Shown in pieces: positions 1 to 9,212 of a stretch of DNA of 64,000 nucleotides (the first letter of the stretch is position 1; every line of letters begins with the position of its first letter). Source of the stretch: CAVQXR01 sp046330455. GTDB lineage: Bacteria; Actinomycetota; Thermoleophilia; Gaiellales; Gaiellaceae. The stretch covers positions 124,001-188,000 of the forward strand of contig JAXLSU010000005.1 of assembly GCA_046330455.1 (NCBI GenBank). Reading direction: 5' to 3'. The notes below the pieces were generated by a model. It ran no database searches, was not told the origin of the DNA, and worked only from the letters and a program-made list of their open reading frames with translations. The position numbers and the translations under genes were made by a program.

Positions 1-1
1 C

Positions 2-442
2 GATGCGCAGATCATGCTCGATCGGAGCGGGTTCCCGATCGTCGAGGGCGGGATCTGCGCGACGTTGCGCGACCTCGCCCGGTTCGGGCTCATGTGGCTC
101 CAGGGTGGATCGCTCGGCGGCAGGCAGATCGTGCCGGCGGCGTGGACCGGCCGGCTGCTCGCACGCGACCAGGAGCTGATCGACGCCTACGGCGGCGAGA
201 ACGAGCTCGGAGGCCCGACGGCCGAGGCCTTCTACCACGACAACTGGTGGGTCTGGGACGCAGAGCGTGGCATCCATGCCGCCGTCGGCATGAACGGCCA
301 GAGCGTCTTCGTGCATCACCCGTCGAACACGGTCATCGCGAAGCTCTCGACCTTCCCGGACGCGCTCGACACCGACCGCTTCGCGCTGCACCACGCAGGC
401 ATGGCGGCGCTCTGCGAGTCGCTCTCGGCCGGCCGGAGCTGA
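2..442 (+). CDS. Serine hydrolase of the beta-lactamase fold, C-terminal part (NylB-like)
   Basis: The gene enters from the left edge and only its last 147 codons are present. The fragment has the features of the C-terminal half of class C beta-lactamase / 6-aminohexanoate-dimer-hydrolase-like proteins: a SxGGICATLRDLARFG-type segment early on, then a YHDNWWVWD segment and a GMNGQ turn that takes the place of the KTG motif near the oxyanion pocket. The nucleophilic SxxK motif would lie upstream of the window. The stop overlaps the ATG of the next gene (ATGA), so the two are probably co-translated. Substrate unknown. Confidence 0.75.
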   Translation, partial: DAQIMLDRSGFPIVEGGICATLRDLARFGLMWLQGGSLGGRQIVPAAWTGRLLARDQELIDAYGGENELGGPTAEAFYHDNWWVWDAERGIHAAVGMNGQSVFVHHPSNTVIAKLSTFPDALDTDRFALHHAGMAALCESLSAGRS

Positions 443-1206
443 TGACCGGCCGAACAGCGGTGATGGCGATGCTCGCCGGCCTGCTCGCCGCCTGCGGCGG
501 ATCAGCGGCCGGAGCACCGGAGCTCGACGGGGCCTGGCGGCTCGAGGCCGGCAGCCACGGGGATCGTACGGTGCCGATCGTCGAGGGAAGTCCGATCACG
601 CTGACCGTGGCCGGGAAGACGATCGAGGGCACGGCCGCCTGCAACGGCTACGGGGGAACGATCGAACAGGATGGGACGAGCGTCCGCGTGGTGGTTGCGT
701 CGATGACGGAGATGGCGTGCGCGGAGCCGGTGATGGCGTCCGAGGCCGCGTACGTGGACGCGCTGGCGGACGTCACGACGGCGGCCCGGGACGGCGGCCG
801 GCTCGTCCTGAGCGGCGCCGGTGTCGAGCTCGAGCTCACCCTGCTACCGCCGGTCCCGACCGCGGAGCTGGTCGGCACCACCTGGACGCTCGCCTCGCTG
901 ATCGAGGGCGAGACGGTGTCGTCTGTGACGGGTGAGCCGGCAACGCTCCGGCTCGACGACGACGGCACGATCACGGGGTCGACCGGCTGTCGCTCGTTCT
1001 CGGGCACCTACCGGGTGAGCGGCGACGAGGTGCAGATCACCGCCCTCTCGACCGGTCCGGAGACGTGCCCCGACGAGCTGGCCGCCCAGGACACCCACGT
1101 GCTCGACGTCCTCGGTGACGGGTTCACCGCGCAGATCGACGGCAACCGCTTGACGGTGTCGCACGGCCCGTCGGGCCTCGGCTATCTCGGCGACGACGGT
1201 CAGTAA
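442..1206 (+). CDS. Lipoprotein with two META (HslJ-like) domains
   Basis: A 254-residue protein with a hydrophobic N-terminus ending in a lipobox-like LLAAC at about residues 14-18, so it is probably exported and lipid-anchored. Two META/HslJ-type repeats follow, each with a W, an acidic turn and a C-x-x-(Y/F)-x-G signature: ACNGYGG in the first and TGCRSFSG in the second, each followed by a later conserved Cys. META-domain proteins are envelope proteins of unclear function, linked to stress or antibiotic tolerance in Escherichia coli HslJ. The ATG overlaps the preceding stop. The 3' end overlaps the convergent downstream gene by 7 bp. Confidence 0.8.
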   Translation: MTGRTAVMAMLAGLLAACGGSAAGAPELDGAWRLEAGSHGDRTVPIVEGSPITLTVAGKTIEGTAACNGYGGTIEQDGTSVRVVVASMTEMACAEPVMASEAAYVDALADVTTAARDGGRLVLSGAGVELELTLLPPVPTAELVGTTWTLASLIEGETVSSVTGEPATLRLDDDGTITGSTGCRSFSGTYRVSGDEVQITALSTGPETCPDELAAQDTHVLDVLGDGFTAQIDGNRLTVSHGPSGLGYLGDDGQ

Positions 1207-2351
1207 CGGGGTAGCGCGGGCCCGGCGTAGAAGTCGTACGCGCCCTCGCGTGCGAAGCGCTCCGTGCAGCGGGCGAGCGCCGCCTCGTCGAGCTCGACCC
1301 CGAGCCCCGGCCCGTCCGGAACCGCCACGACGCCGCGCCCGGGCCGGAACGGGCCGCCGGCGATGACGTCGTCCGCGGTCCAGCGCAGCAGCGACTGGCT
1401 GGGCCTGGCGAGGTAGGGCGTCGCTGCGACGACGTGCAGGTAGGCGGCCGTCGCGATCCCGAGATCGCCGCTGTAGAACCAGAAGCCGACGCCCGCCGCC
1501 TCGCAGTCGCCGATGAGCCTGCGCGTGCCCGTGATCCCGCCGCAGAAGCCGAGGCCGATGACGATCGTGTCGGGAGCACCGAGCCTCGCCGCCGACTCCA
1601 CGTCGGGCGTGTGGGCCGAGAACGGGATCGCGGTCGAGCGCCGGAGCTCGGCCATCTCGCCGAACGAGCCGACCGGCTCCTCGACGTTCTCGATCCCGAA
1701 GGGCTCGAGGAGCGAGAGGGCCGATCGTGCGGTGTCGAGCCGCCAGCCCATGTTGGCGTCGAGGCGGAGTGTCAGGTCGGGACCGATCGCGGCCCTGATC
1801 TCGCGGGCGAGCACGACGTCCTCCTCGACCGGCCGCACGGCGACCTTTCCCTCGAAGGCCGGCGAACCGTGCTCCTCGACCATGCGGGCGCAGTACGCGG
1901 CGACCTCCGCGGGCGTCTGCTCCCGGCCGTCCCGGTAGGCGAAGTACTCCGTGAACGGGGCCTCGGTCCGGCACTGTGGCCCGAGCAGCGCGTGGAGCGG
2001 GACGCCCGCCTCGCGGGACGCGATATCCCAGAGCGCGATCTCGACACCCGACAGAGGACGCCGGATCAGCACCTTCCCGTCGCGCCGCTGCTCCACCGGG
2101 GGACGCTCGCCGCTGCCCAGCTCGTCGAGCAGCTCGGATACCTCCCGTCCCGTGAGCAGCCCGCCGAGCTCGCCACGCAGAGCCTCGGCGTCGTCGGGGT
2201 CGGGCGACTCGCCGAGCCCGACGACCCCGTCGTCGGTCGTGACGCGAACGATCGTCCGGTGGATTCCCGCAACGCGTCCCGGAGCCATCTCGTAGGGCGC
2301 CACGAGCGGGACGTTCACGGGCCAGGCCTCGATGCGGGCGATGCGGCTCAT
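1200..2351 (-). CDS. Enolase-superfamily enzyme (mandelate racemase / glucarate dehydratase type)
   Basis: A 383-residue protein with the N-terminal capping domain (about 1-130) and a C-terminal barrel. Metal ligands are visible as RLDAN (D198) and NVEEP (E224), with a possible third site in SAHTPD (245-250). The strand that carries the KxK catalytic pair reads EGKV, so one lysine (K169) remains and the other position is Glu. The segment that aligns with the general-base His of glucarate dehydratase reads SGDLGIA, so Asp (D296) replaces His. It should abstract a proton alpha to a carboxylate, but the substrate cannot be named. The start has a CAGAAT box six bases upstream and no ribosome binding site. 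Confidence 0.8.
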   Translation of the reverse strand: MSRIARIEAWPVNVPLVAPYEMAPGRVAGIHRTIVRVTTDDGVVGLGESPDPDDAEALRGELGGLLTGREVSELLDELGSGERPPVEQRRDGKVLIRRPLSGVEIALWDIASREAGVPLHALLGPQCRTEAPFTEYFAYRDGREQTPAEVAAYCARMVEEHGSPAFEGKVAVRPVEEDVVLAREIRAAIGPDLTLRLDANMGWRLDTARSALSLLEPFGIENVEEPVGSFGEMAELRRSTAIPFSAHTPDVESAARLGAPDTIVIGLGFCGGITGTRRLIGDCEAAGVGFWFYSGDLGIATAAYLHVVAATPYLARPSQSLLRWTADDVIAGGPFRPGRGVVAVPDGPGLGVELDEAALARCTERFAREGAYDFYAGPALPRY

Positions 2352-2395
2352 CGCCTGATTCTGCCCCAGCAGCTACGGCGGTCGCGGCAGGTCGG

Positions 2396-2401
2396 TACGA
2401 T
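2396..2401 (+). promoter_or_regulatory. Probable -10 box (TACGAT) of a leaderless gene
   Basis: TANNNT hexamer followed by exactly six bases and then the GTG at 2408, with no Shine-Dalgarno sequence. The same arrangement recurs upstream of many other genes in the window. Confidence 0.5.
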
Positions 2402-2407
2402 CGCTGC

Positions 2408-3250
2408 GTGTCCGGGTGGCCGCAGGAGTTCGCGGAGTGCCTGGCCGTCGTCCTCGGCGGTCCCGACGATGTCGTGGCCGGGCCCGACCCCGACGAGGAT
2501 CCTGCGTCCTTCTGGCGTCAGTGGTTGGCGACACGGAACCTCGGGCTCGTACCGATCGCAGATCCGACCGGCTTCTCGTGGGCGGGCTACTGGCTCGCGT
2601 TCGTCCGCGGTGGCTCGGGCGGGACCCATGCCGTGCTCATGTTCGGCGTGCCGTCCGGGCCCGTGCTCGATCCGTCGGGCATCCTCGCTGAGGACCCCGG
2701 TGCGAGGATCGAGCAGGGCCTGCTCGTCGCGCCGCTCGAGCTCCACTTCCCGCCCGGGGACCCGTACCGAAACGACGGCCGCGGAACCGGCACGGTCGAG
2801 GCCGTGATGATCTCGCCCGAGGCGACCGCGCCGTTGAGGAAGGTCGCGGAGGCGCGTGCCGTCCCAGGACGCGGGCTCGAGGGCGACCGGTACTGGGACG
2901 GGCGCGGGACGTTCGCCGGCCGGCGGGGCTTCGACCTGACGCTGATCGAGGCCGAGGCGCTCGAGGCGCTCGCCGCAGACGGGAACGTCGAGCTCGCCTG
3001 GGAGGAAGCGCGGCGAAACCTGGTCACCCGGGGCATCGACCTGAACTCGCTCGTGGGCAGGAGCTTCCGGGTCGGCGAGGTCGAGTGCGTCGGCCGGCGG
3101 CTCGCCGAGCCCTGCGCGCATCTCGAGCGCCTGAGCCGGCCGGGCGTCATCCGGGGCCTCGTGCACCGGGCCGGCCTGCGTGCGGACATCCTCACGGACG
3201 GGGTGATCAGGCCGGGCGACGCGGTCGCCGCGCAGCGCCTGCCGGGCTGA
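2408..3250 (+). CDS. MOSC-domain protein with an unrecognised N-terminal domain
   Basis: A 280-residue protein. The C-terminal part (about 125-280) is a MOSC domain: a GTVEAVMISP opening strand, RGLEGDRY, a LTLIEAEALE helix, RRNLVTRGIDLN, FRVGEVE and the RLAEPCAHLE segment containing the conserved Cys. MOSC domains occur in molybdenum-cofactor sulfurases and related sulfur-carrier proteins. The first 120 residues (FWRQWLATRN and a Gly/Pro-rich stretch) match no family I recognise; they may contribute a second small alpha/beta domain. The GTG start is supported by a -10 box six bases upstream and by the lack of any other nearby start. Confidence 0.78.
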   Translation: MSGWPQEFAECLAVVLGGPDDVVAGPDPDEDPASFWRQWLATRNLGLVPIADPTGFSWAGYWLAFVRGGSGGTHAVLMFGVPSGPVLDPSGILAEDPGARIEQGLLVAPLELHFPPGDPYRNDGRGTGTVEAVMISPEATAPLRKVAEARAVPGRGLEGDRYWDGRGTFAGRRGFDLTLIEAEALEALAADGNVELAWEEARRNLVTRGIDLNSLVGRSFRVGEVECVGRRLAEPCAHLERLSRPGVIRGLVHRAGLRADILTDGVIRPGDAVAAQRLPG

Positions 3251-3261
3251 GGCACGCAGTC

Positions 3262-4308
3262 GTGGGCAGCGCTCCCTGGGACGCCGGCCCCGGCGTCGTC
3301 GAGTCGATCCTCGACCGGCATGCCCGGCACCTCGTCGGTGTTGCCGTTGGCGTCGGGCGCGGCGGAGGCACCTGGACGTTCGGACGCGGCCGCGTGGGCG
3401 CGGGCAGGCCGGGGAGCCCCGGCCCCGACACGCTCTTCGAGCTCGGGTCGATCACGAAGGTGTTCACGGCGACCCTGCTGGCGTCGATGGCCGGGGAGGG
3501 CATCGTCGCCCTCGACGACCCCGCCAATCGCTACCTACCTCCGGGCGGCCGGCTGCCCGTTCGTGGGCGTCCGATCACCCTGCTCGACCTCGCCACGCAT
3601 TCGAGCGGTCTGCCGCGGCTGCCGAAGGGGATCCTGCGGATGTCCCTGTTTCGCCACCGCGACAACCCGTACGCGCCGTTCACGGTCGCCCAGCTCGAGC
3701 GCGCCGCCGCGGAGGCGCGGCTGAAGCGCGAGCCGGGCACGAGGCCCCGGTACTCGAACTTCGGCATGGGCCTGCTCGGGCACGTCCTCGGGCTCGCCGC
3801 CGACCTGCCGTACGGGACGCTCGTGCGTGACCGGATCTGTGACCCGCTCGGGCTCGTCGATACCCGGGTCGAGGTGCCGGCGGGTGACCTTGGACGCTTC
3901 GCCGACGGCCACGACCGCCGCGGCCGTCCGGTCCCCCACTGGGAGCTCCCGTCGCTTGCGGGCGCGGGCGCGCTGCGCTCGACCGTCCACGACATGCTTC
4001 GATTCCTCGAGCTCCAGCACGGAGACGGGCCCTCGGCGCTCGCGCGGGCCGCCCGGGCAACCCACGGCGCACGGCTTCGCCGGGGCCGGATCGCCCAGTG
4101 CCTCGGGTGGATGAGTCTCGAGTCGCGCGACGGCGCGCGGCTCCTCTGGCACGACGGCGGGACCGGCGGCTTTCGGTCGTTCTGCGCCTTTGCCCCCGAG
4201 ACCGGTGCTCACGTCGTCGTGCTCTCGAACGGCACGCGCAGGGTCGACCGGATCGGGTTCCGGATCATGGAGGCGCTGCGCCGGGAGGCAAAGATCAGCC
4301 GCGCGTGA
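3262..4308 (+). CDS. Serine hydrolase, class C beta-lactamase family
   Basis: A 348-residue protein with the three family motifs: SITK (SxxK nucleophile and general base) near residue 65, YSN (YxN) near residue 163, and HDGGTGG (the HxG equivalent of KTG) near residue 300. No signal peptide is evident, so it is probably a cytosolic esterase or peptidase rather than a beta-lactamase. The GTG at 3262 is chosen because the longer open frame runs back through the MOSC gene; it leaves an 11-bp gap. The 3' end overlaps the convergent DUF1697 gene by 14 bp. Confidence 0.82.
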   Translation: MGSAPWDAGPGVVESILDRHARHLVGVAVGVGRGGGTWTFGRGRVGAGRPGSPGPDTLFELGSITKVFTATLLASMAGEGIVALDDPANRYLPPGGRLPVRGRPITLLDLATHSSGLPRLPKGILRMSLFRHRDNPYAPFTVAQLERAAAEARLKREPGTRPRYSNFGMGLLGHVLGLAADLPYGTLVRDRICDPLGLVDTRVEVPAGDLGRFADGHDRRGRPVPHWELPSLAGAGALRSTVHDMLRFLELQHGDGPSALARAARATHGARLRRGRIAQCLGWMSLESRDGARLLWHDGGTGGFRSFCAFAPETGAHVVVLSNGTRRVDRIGFRIMEALRREAKISRA

Positions 4309-4831
4309 GCTCGACCAGCCTGACCACCGTGCTCCAGTTGCGCATCGTGGCCCGGACGTCGAGATTGCGCTCGAAGTAGTCGAGCGTCAGCTTCGACCGG
4401 CCCGATCCGTTCGGGAAGCACACGTAGATCTCGCTGCCCCGCACCGTGAACGAGTCCGGGGGAGACCGCTCCGGGTCGAGGCGTGCCACGTCCTCGGCGC
4501 CCGGCGCTCCGCCGAGGAAGACGACGTGGAGCGTCCGCGGCTCGGTGCCCCGCGCCGCGTAGGGGTTGTCGCCGGCGATCGAGGCCAGCTCGGCGGCGGT
4601 GCGGAGCACGACCGTGGTCTCGAGGGAGAAGGCCTCGGCGATGCGCTGCTCCAGGTCGCGCGCGATCTCGGTCGGTGTCGCAGCGCTGCGGAAGACGACG
4701 TTGCCGCTCTGGATGTAGGTGACCACGTCCTCGAGGCCGAGCGAGGCGAGCGCCTCACGCAGCTCGGACATCGAGAGCCTCGCCCGCCCGCCGACGTTGA
4801 TTCCGCGGAGGAGGGCCGCGTATCTCGTCAC
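4295..4831 (-). CDS. DUF1697-family protein
   Basis: A 178-residue protein with the complete DUF1697 pattern: the opening YAALLRGINVGG, LGLEDVVTYIQSGNVVF, ELASIAGDNPY and the closing MRNWSTV segment. The family is common in actinobacteria and its function is unknown. The GTG at 4831 places the conserved opening motif three residues in, as in relatives. The gene stands alone between a convergent hydrolase and icd. Confidence 0.88.
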   Translation of the reverse strand: MTRYAALLRGINVGGRARLSMSELREALASLGLEDVVTYIQSGNVVFRSAATPTEIARDLEQRIAEAFSLETTVVLRTAAELASIAGDNPYAARGTEPRTLHVVFLGGAPGAEDVARLDPERSPPDSFTVRGSEIYVCFPNGSGRSKLTLDYFERNLDVRATMRNWSTVVRLVELTRG

Positions 4832-4875
4832 GACGCGTCCCGTGGCCGCCGACGACTCTCCTGCGTCGAGGGCCC

Positions 4876-6123
<1,248 letters not shown>

Positions 6124-6225
6124 GCAGCTCCCTTGCTCGCGTGATCGCGTCGCTGTACCCGCAACGCTACGTGACGCAGCCCGCGTCCGGTAGCGGCAAC
6201 GGAGTCGTCTACCCTCCCGGGAGCG

Positions 6226-8007
6226 ATGGACGGCGCGGGGAGGAACGGAACGGAGCTCGTGCGGAAGATCGCGGTCGCGATCGTCGAGGGGTTCGACCGT
6301 CACTACCGGCTCTTCCGGGGGACGAGCGCGGAGGCGAAACGCCGCTTCGAGCGCGCCGAATGGGCGGAGGTCCAGCGAGCGGTGAGCAGCCGGATCCCGT
6401 TCTACAACGCGAGGGTCGGCGAGTGCGTCGAGCGCCTCCATGACGAGTTCGCGGCCGAGACGCTCGACGACGCGACCTGGCAGCAGGTCAAGCTCGACTA
6501 CATCGGCCTGCTCGTCGACCACAAGCAGCCCGAGCTCGCCGAGACGTTCTTCAACTCCGTGATCACGCGGATCCTGCATCGCACGTACGTGCACAACGAC
6601 TTCATCTTCGTGCGGGCCGCCGTCTCGACCGAGTACATCGAATCCGACCCGCCGAACTACCGCAGCTACTACCCGTCCGGGCCCGGCCTGCGCTTCACGC
6701 TCATCCGGCTCTTCACCGACTTCGGCTGGAGCAGGCCGTTCACCGACCTCCCGCGCGACGTCGACAACGTGATGCGCGCACTCCTCGAGCACCTCGGAGG
6801 CGAGTGGCCGGAGGCCGAGCCAAACCTCCAGATCCAGGTGCTGAGCTCGCCGTTCTACCGCAACAAGGCCGCCTACGTGGTCGGCAAGGTCGTGAACGGC
6901 AACCGCGAGACGCCGTTCATCGTCTGCGTGCTCCACGACGGCGAGGACGGGCTCCTCCTCGACGCGATCCTGCTCGATCCCGATGCGATCAGCCTGCTCT
7001 TCTCGCTCTCGAGGGCCTACTTCATGGTCGACATGGACGTCCCCTCGGGCTACGTCCACTTCCTGCAGTCGCTCATGCCCGCGAAGCCGCGCTCCGAGCT
7101 CTACACGGCGCTCGGGCTCGGGGGGCAGGGCAAGACCCTCTTCTACCGCGACCTCCTCCACCATCTCCACCATTCGCAGGACAGCTTCGTCGAGGCGCCC
7201 GGGACGCGCGGGCTCGTCATGCACGTCTTCAACCTGCCCTCGTACCCGTACGTGTTCAAGGTGATCAAGGACGAGTTCGGGCCGTCGAAGCACACAGACC
7301 GCGAGACGGTGATGCGGAAGTTCAAGCTCGTCCAGGGGGTCGACAGGGTCGGGCGCATGGTCGATGCGCTCGAGTTCACCCACCTCGCCCTGCCGCTCGC
7401 CCGGTTCGCCCCCGAGCTGCTCGACCAGCTGGGGCAGCTCGCGCCGTCCACGATCGAGGTCGACGGCGACGACCTGATCGTCGGGCACTGCTACGTGGAG
7501 CGGCGCCTGACCCCGCTCAACATCTTCCTCGACGGTGCGACGCCCGGCCAGGTCGAGCGGGCGGTTCGGGACTACGGCGAGGCGATCCGCGAGCTCGCGA
7601 TCGCGAATGTCTTTCCGGGTGACATGCTGTGGCGCAACTTCGGGGTGAACCGTCACGGTCGCGTCGTCTTCTACGACTACGACGAGATCGAGTACCTGAC
7701 GGACTGCAACTTCCGCGCGATCCCACCCCCGCCGAACCCGGAAGCGGAGATGGCCGACGAGCCCTGGTATCCGGTCGGCCCCTTCGACGTCTTTCCGGAG
7801 GAGTTCGAGGCGTTCCTGCTCGGTGACCCGCGGGTCCGGGAGGTGTTCCTCCGCCACCACGCCGAGCTGCTCCAGCCGGCGTTCTGGCAGGAATGCCAGC
7901 GCCGGCTCGCCGACGGAGAGATCGTGGACTTCTTTCCGTACCCGGAGGCGGCGAGGTTCTGCAACCGCTTCCCGGACGCGCAGCTCCCGGCAGCGGCCGC
8001 ACGATAG
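6226..8007 (+). CDS. aceK: Isocitrate dehydrogenase kinase/phosphatase
   Basis: Phosphorylates and dephosphorylates isocitrate dehydrogenase on one Ser, diverting carbon between the TCA cycle and the glyoxylate shunt. At 593 residues it is the usual AceK length. The N-terminal regulatory half (about 1-310) is followed by the kinase fold: FKVIKDEFGPSK carries the ATP-binding Lys, RRLTPLNIF lies in the catalytic region, and GDMLWRNFGV and VVFYDYDE carry the Asn and Asp metal ligands. Its substrate is encoded divergently next door and keeps the target Ser. AceK is classically proteobacterial, so the pair is notable here. No aceA or aceB is visible in the window. Confidence 0.95.
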   Translation: MDGAGRNGTELVRKIAVAIVEGFDRHYRLFRGTSAEAKRRFERAEWAEVQRAVSSRIPFYNARVGECVERLHDEFAAETLDDATWQQVKLDYIGLLVDHKQPELAETFFNSVITRILHRTYVHNDFIFVRAAVSTEYIESDPPNYRSYYPSGPGLRFTLIRLFTDFGWSRPFTDLPRDVDNVMRALLEHLGGEWPEAEPNLQIQVLSSPFYRNKAAYVVGKVVNGNRETPFIVCVLHDGEDGLLLDAILLDPDAISLLFSLSRAYFMVDMDVPSGYVHFLQSLMPAKPRSELYTALGLGGQGKTLFYRDLLHHLHHSQDSFVEAPGTRGLVMHVFNLPSYPYVFKVIKDEFGPSKHTDRETVMRKFKLVQGVDRVGRMVDALEFTHLALPLARFAPELLDQLGQLAPSTIEVDGDDLIVGHCYVERRLTPLNIFLDGATPGQVERAVRDYGEAIRELAIANVFPGDMLWRNFGVNRHGRVVFYDYDEIEYLTDCNFRAIPPPPNPEAEMADEPWYPVGPFDVFPEEFEAFLLGDPRVREVFLRHHAELLQPAFWQECQRRLADGEIVDFFPYPEAARFCNRFPDAQLPAAAAR

Positions 8008-8094
8008 GGGAGCGGCGGGCCGGGTGCGGCGCCCGGCCCGCCGCGATCGCAGTCCCGACGTGCGTCGGGTTGCGGCACGCTGGACGGAAGCGCG

Positions 8095-8277
8095 CTAGCC
8101 CTGGCCGCCGAGCTCGGGCTCGTCGGCGCGACAGTCCGGGCAGAGGACCAGGTGAAGGACGAGCCGGGTGGGCTCGCCGGCCAGCAGGAGCGACTCCGGA
8201 GCATCGGTGCTCTCACCGCATGCGGCGCAGTCGTGCTCGGGTACGACCTCGGGAACACGGTACAGGGAGACGACCAT
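8095..8277 (-). CDS. Small protein with two CxxC pairs (putative zinc ribbon)
   Basis: A 60-residue protein containing CAAC at residues 17-20 and CPDC at 46-49, spaced as in small zinc-ribbon proteins. A very strong ribosome binding site (AAAGGAGGTCG) sits five bases before the ATG, which makes a real gene likely despite its size. Function not recognised. It lies alone on the minus strand, 80 bp downstream of the DUF2017 gene, and may be the last cistron of the clpS unit. Confidence 0.65.
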   Translation of the reverse strand: MVVSLYRVPEVVPEHDCAACGESTDAPESLLLAGEPTRLVLHLVLCPDCRADEPELGGQG

Positions 8278-8358
8278 CTCGACCTCCTTTCGCCGTTACG
8301 TGTCCGAGTGGGGCGGGCGCCGTTTTCCAGCGCTCACGGCCGCTGTCACCGCTGCGGG

Positions 8359-8838
8359 TCAGGAGCCTGCGACCCGGGTCGCCTGGACGACCTGCTCCTG
8401 GAGCCACCCGAGGTACGCATACACGGCGAGCGTCTGGGCGTCGGGATCTCGCCGGTCGATCGGCTCGACGAACGTGTCCTCGGTCACGTCGAGACGGGTC
8501 CCGAGCACGAGCCGCAGGTCGTTCAACACGCGCATCCAGACGTCGAGCTCGTCCTCGGAGAGCCGGCTCCGGTCGATCGTCGTCTCGAAGGCCCGGAGCG
8601 CCTCCCGCCTGCCCTCGAGCAGCTCCTCCCGCACGAGGTCGCGGTACTCGGCCTCGTCCTGCTCGCTGTCGGCGTAGGCGGGAGGGAAGAGCCGGCGCAC
8701 GTCGTCGTGCTCCGACCCGGAGCGCAGCAGCTCGTCGAGCTCTCCCGCCAGCTCCCGGAGCAGCTCCTGCTCCGGAAACGGCAGCCGCACGCGGATCTCG
8801 CCGCCCCGCCGGCGCTCGACGCGGCGCCGGACGATCAC
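8359..8838 (-). CDS. DUF2017-family protein
   Basis: A 159-residue, mostly helical acidic protein directly downstream of clpS, matching the actinobacterial DUF2017 family in context and pattern (LFPPAYADSEQDEAEYRDL near residue 60, DLRLVLGTRLDV near 115, LGWLQEQVV at the C-terminus). The GTG at 8838 overlaps the clpS stop (GTGA), so translation is coupled. A role in ClpS/ClpCP adaptor function is suggested only by this conserved neighbourhood. Confidence 0.8.
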   Translation of the reverse strand: MIVRRRVERRRGGEIRVRLPFPEQELLRELAGELDELLRSGSEHDDVRRLFPPAYADSEQDEAEYRDLVREELLEGRREALRAFETTIDRSRLSEDELDVWMRVLNDLRLVLGTRLDVTEDTFVEPIDRRDPDAQTLAVYAYLGWLQEQVVQATRVAGS

Positions 8839-9140
8839 GCGTCCTTGCGCATCGTCGCCCAGAGGCCGTGCGCGTGCAGGCGGGAGACGTCGTGCTCGGC
8901 CTTCTCCCGCGTGCCGCTCGCGACGATCGCCTTCCCGTCGTGGTGCACCTGGAGCATGAGCTCGGTCGCCTTCGCCCGGCTGTAGCCGAACAGCTTCTGG
9001 AAGACGAGAGTCACGTAGGACATCAGGTTGATCGGGTCGTTCCAGACGATCACGATCCACGGGACATCCCGCTCGGCCGTGTCGTGCCCCTCCGGCTCCT
9101 CGACCTCGATCTCCGCGGGGGCGGCCGTCAGCGAGCTCAT
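8835..9140 (-). CDS. clpS: ATP-dependent Clp protease adaptor ClpS
   Basis: A 101-residue adaptor that delivers N-degron proteins to ClpCP/ClpAP. After an acidic N-terminal tail come the core motifs VIVWNDPINLMSYV (substrate-pocket Asn-Asp), VFQKLFGYSRAKATELM and VHHDGKAIVASGTREKAE, then the HGLWATM end strand. The start has no ribosome binding site; CACAAT lies six bases upstream of the ATG, as in other apparently leaderless genes of the window. Confidence 0.93.
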   Translation of the reverse strand: MSSLTAAPAEIEVEEPEGHDTAERDVPWIVIVWNDPINLMSYVTLVFQKLFGYSRAKATELMLQVHHDGKAIVASGTREKAEHDVSRLHAHGLWATMRKDA

Positions 9141-9212
9141 GGGCTGATTGTGGCGTCCGGACGGCCGGCGTGTCGAGCGCGAACGTCGTCGCCGACCGGC
9201 CGGAGGCCCGGC

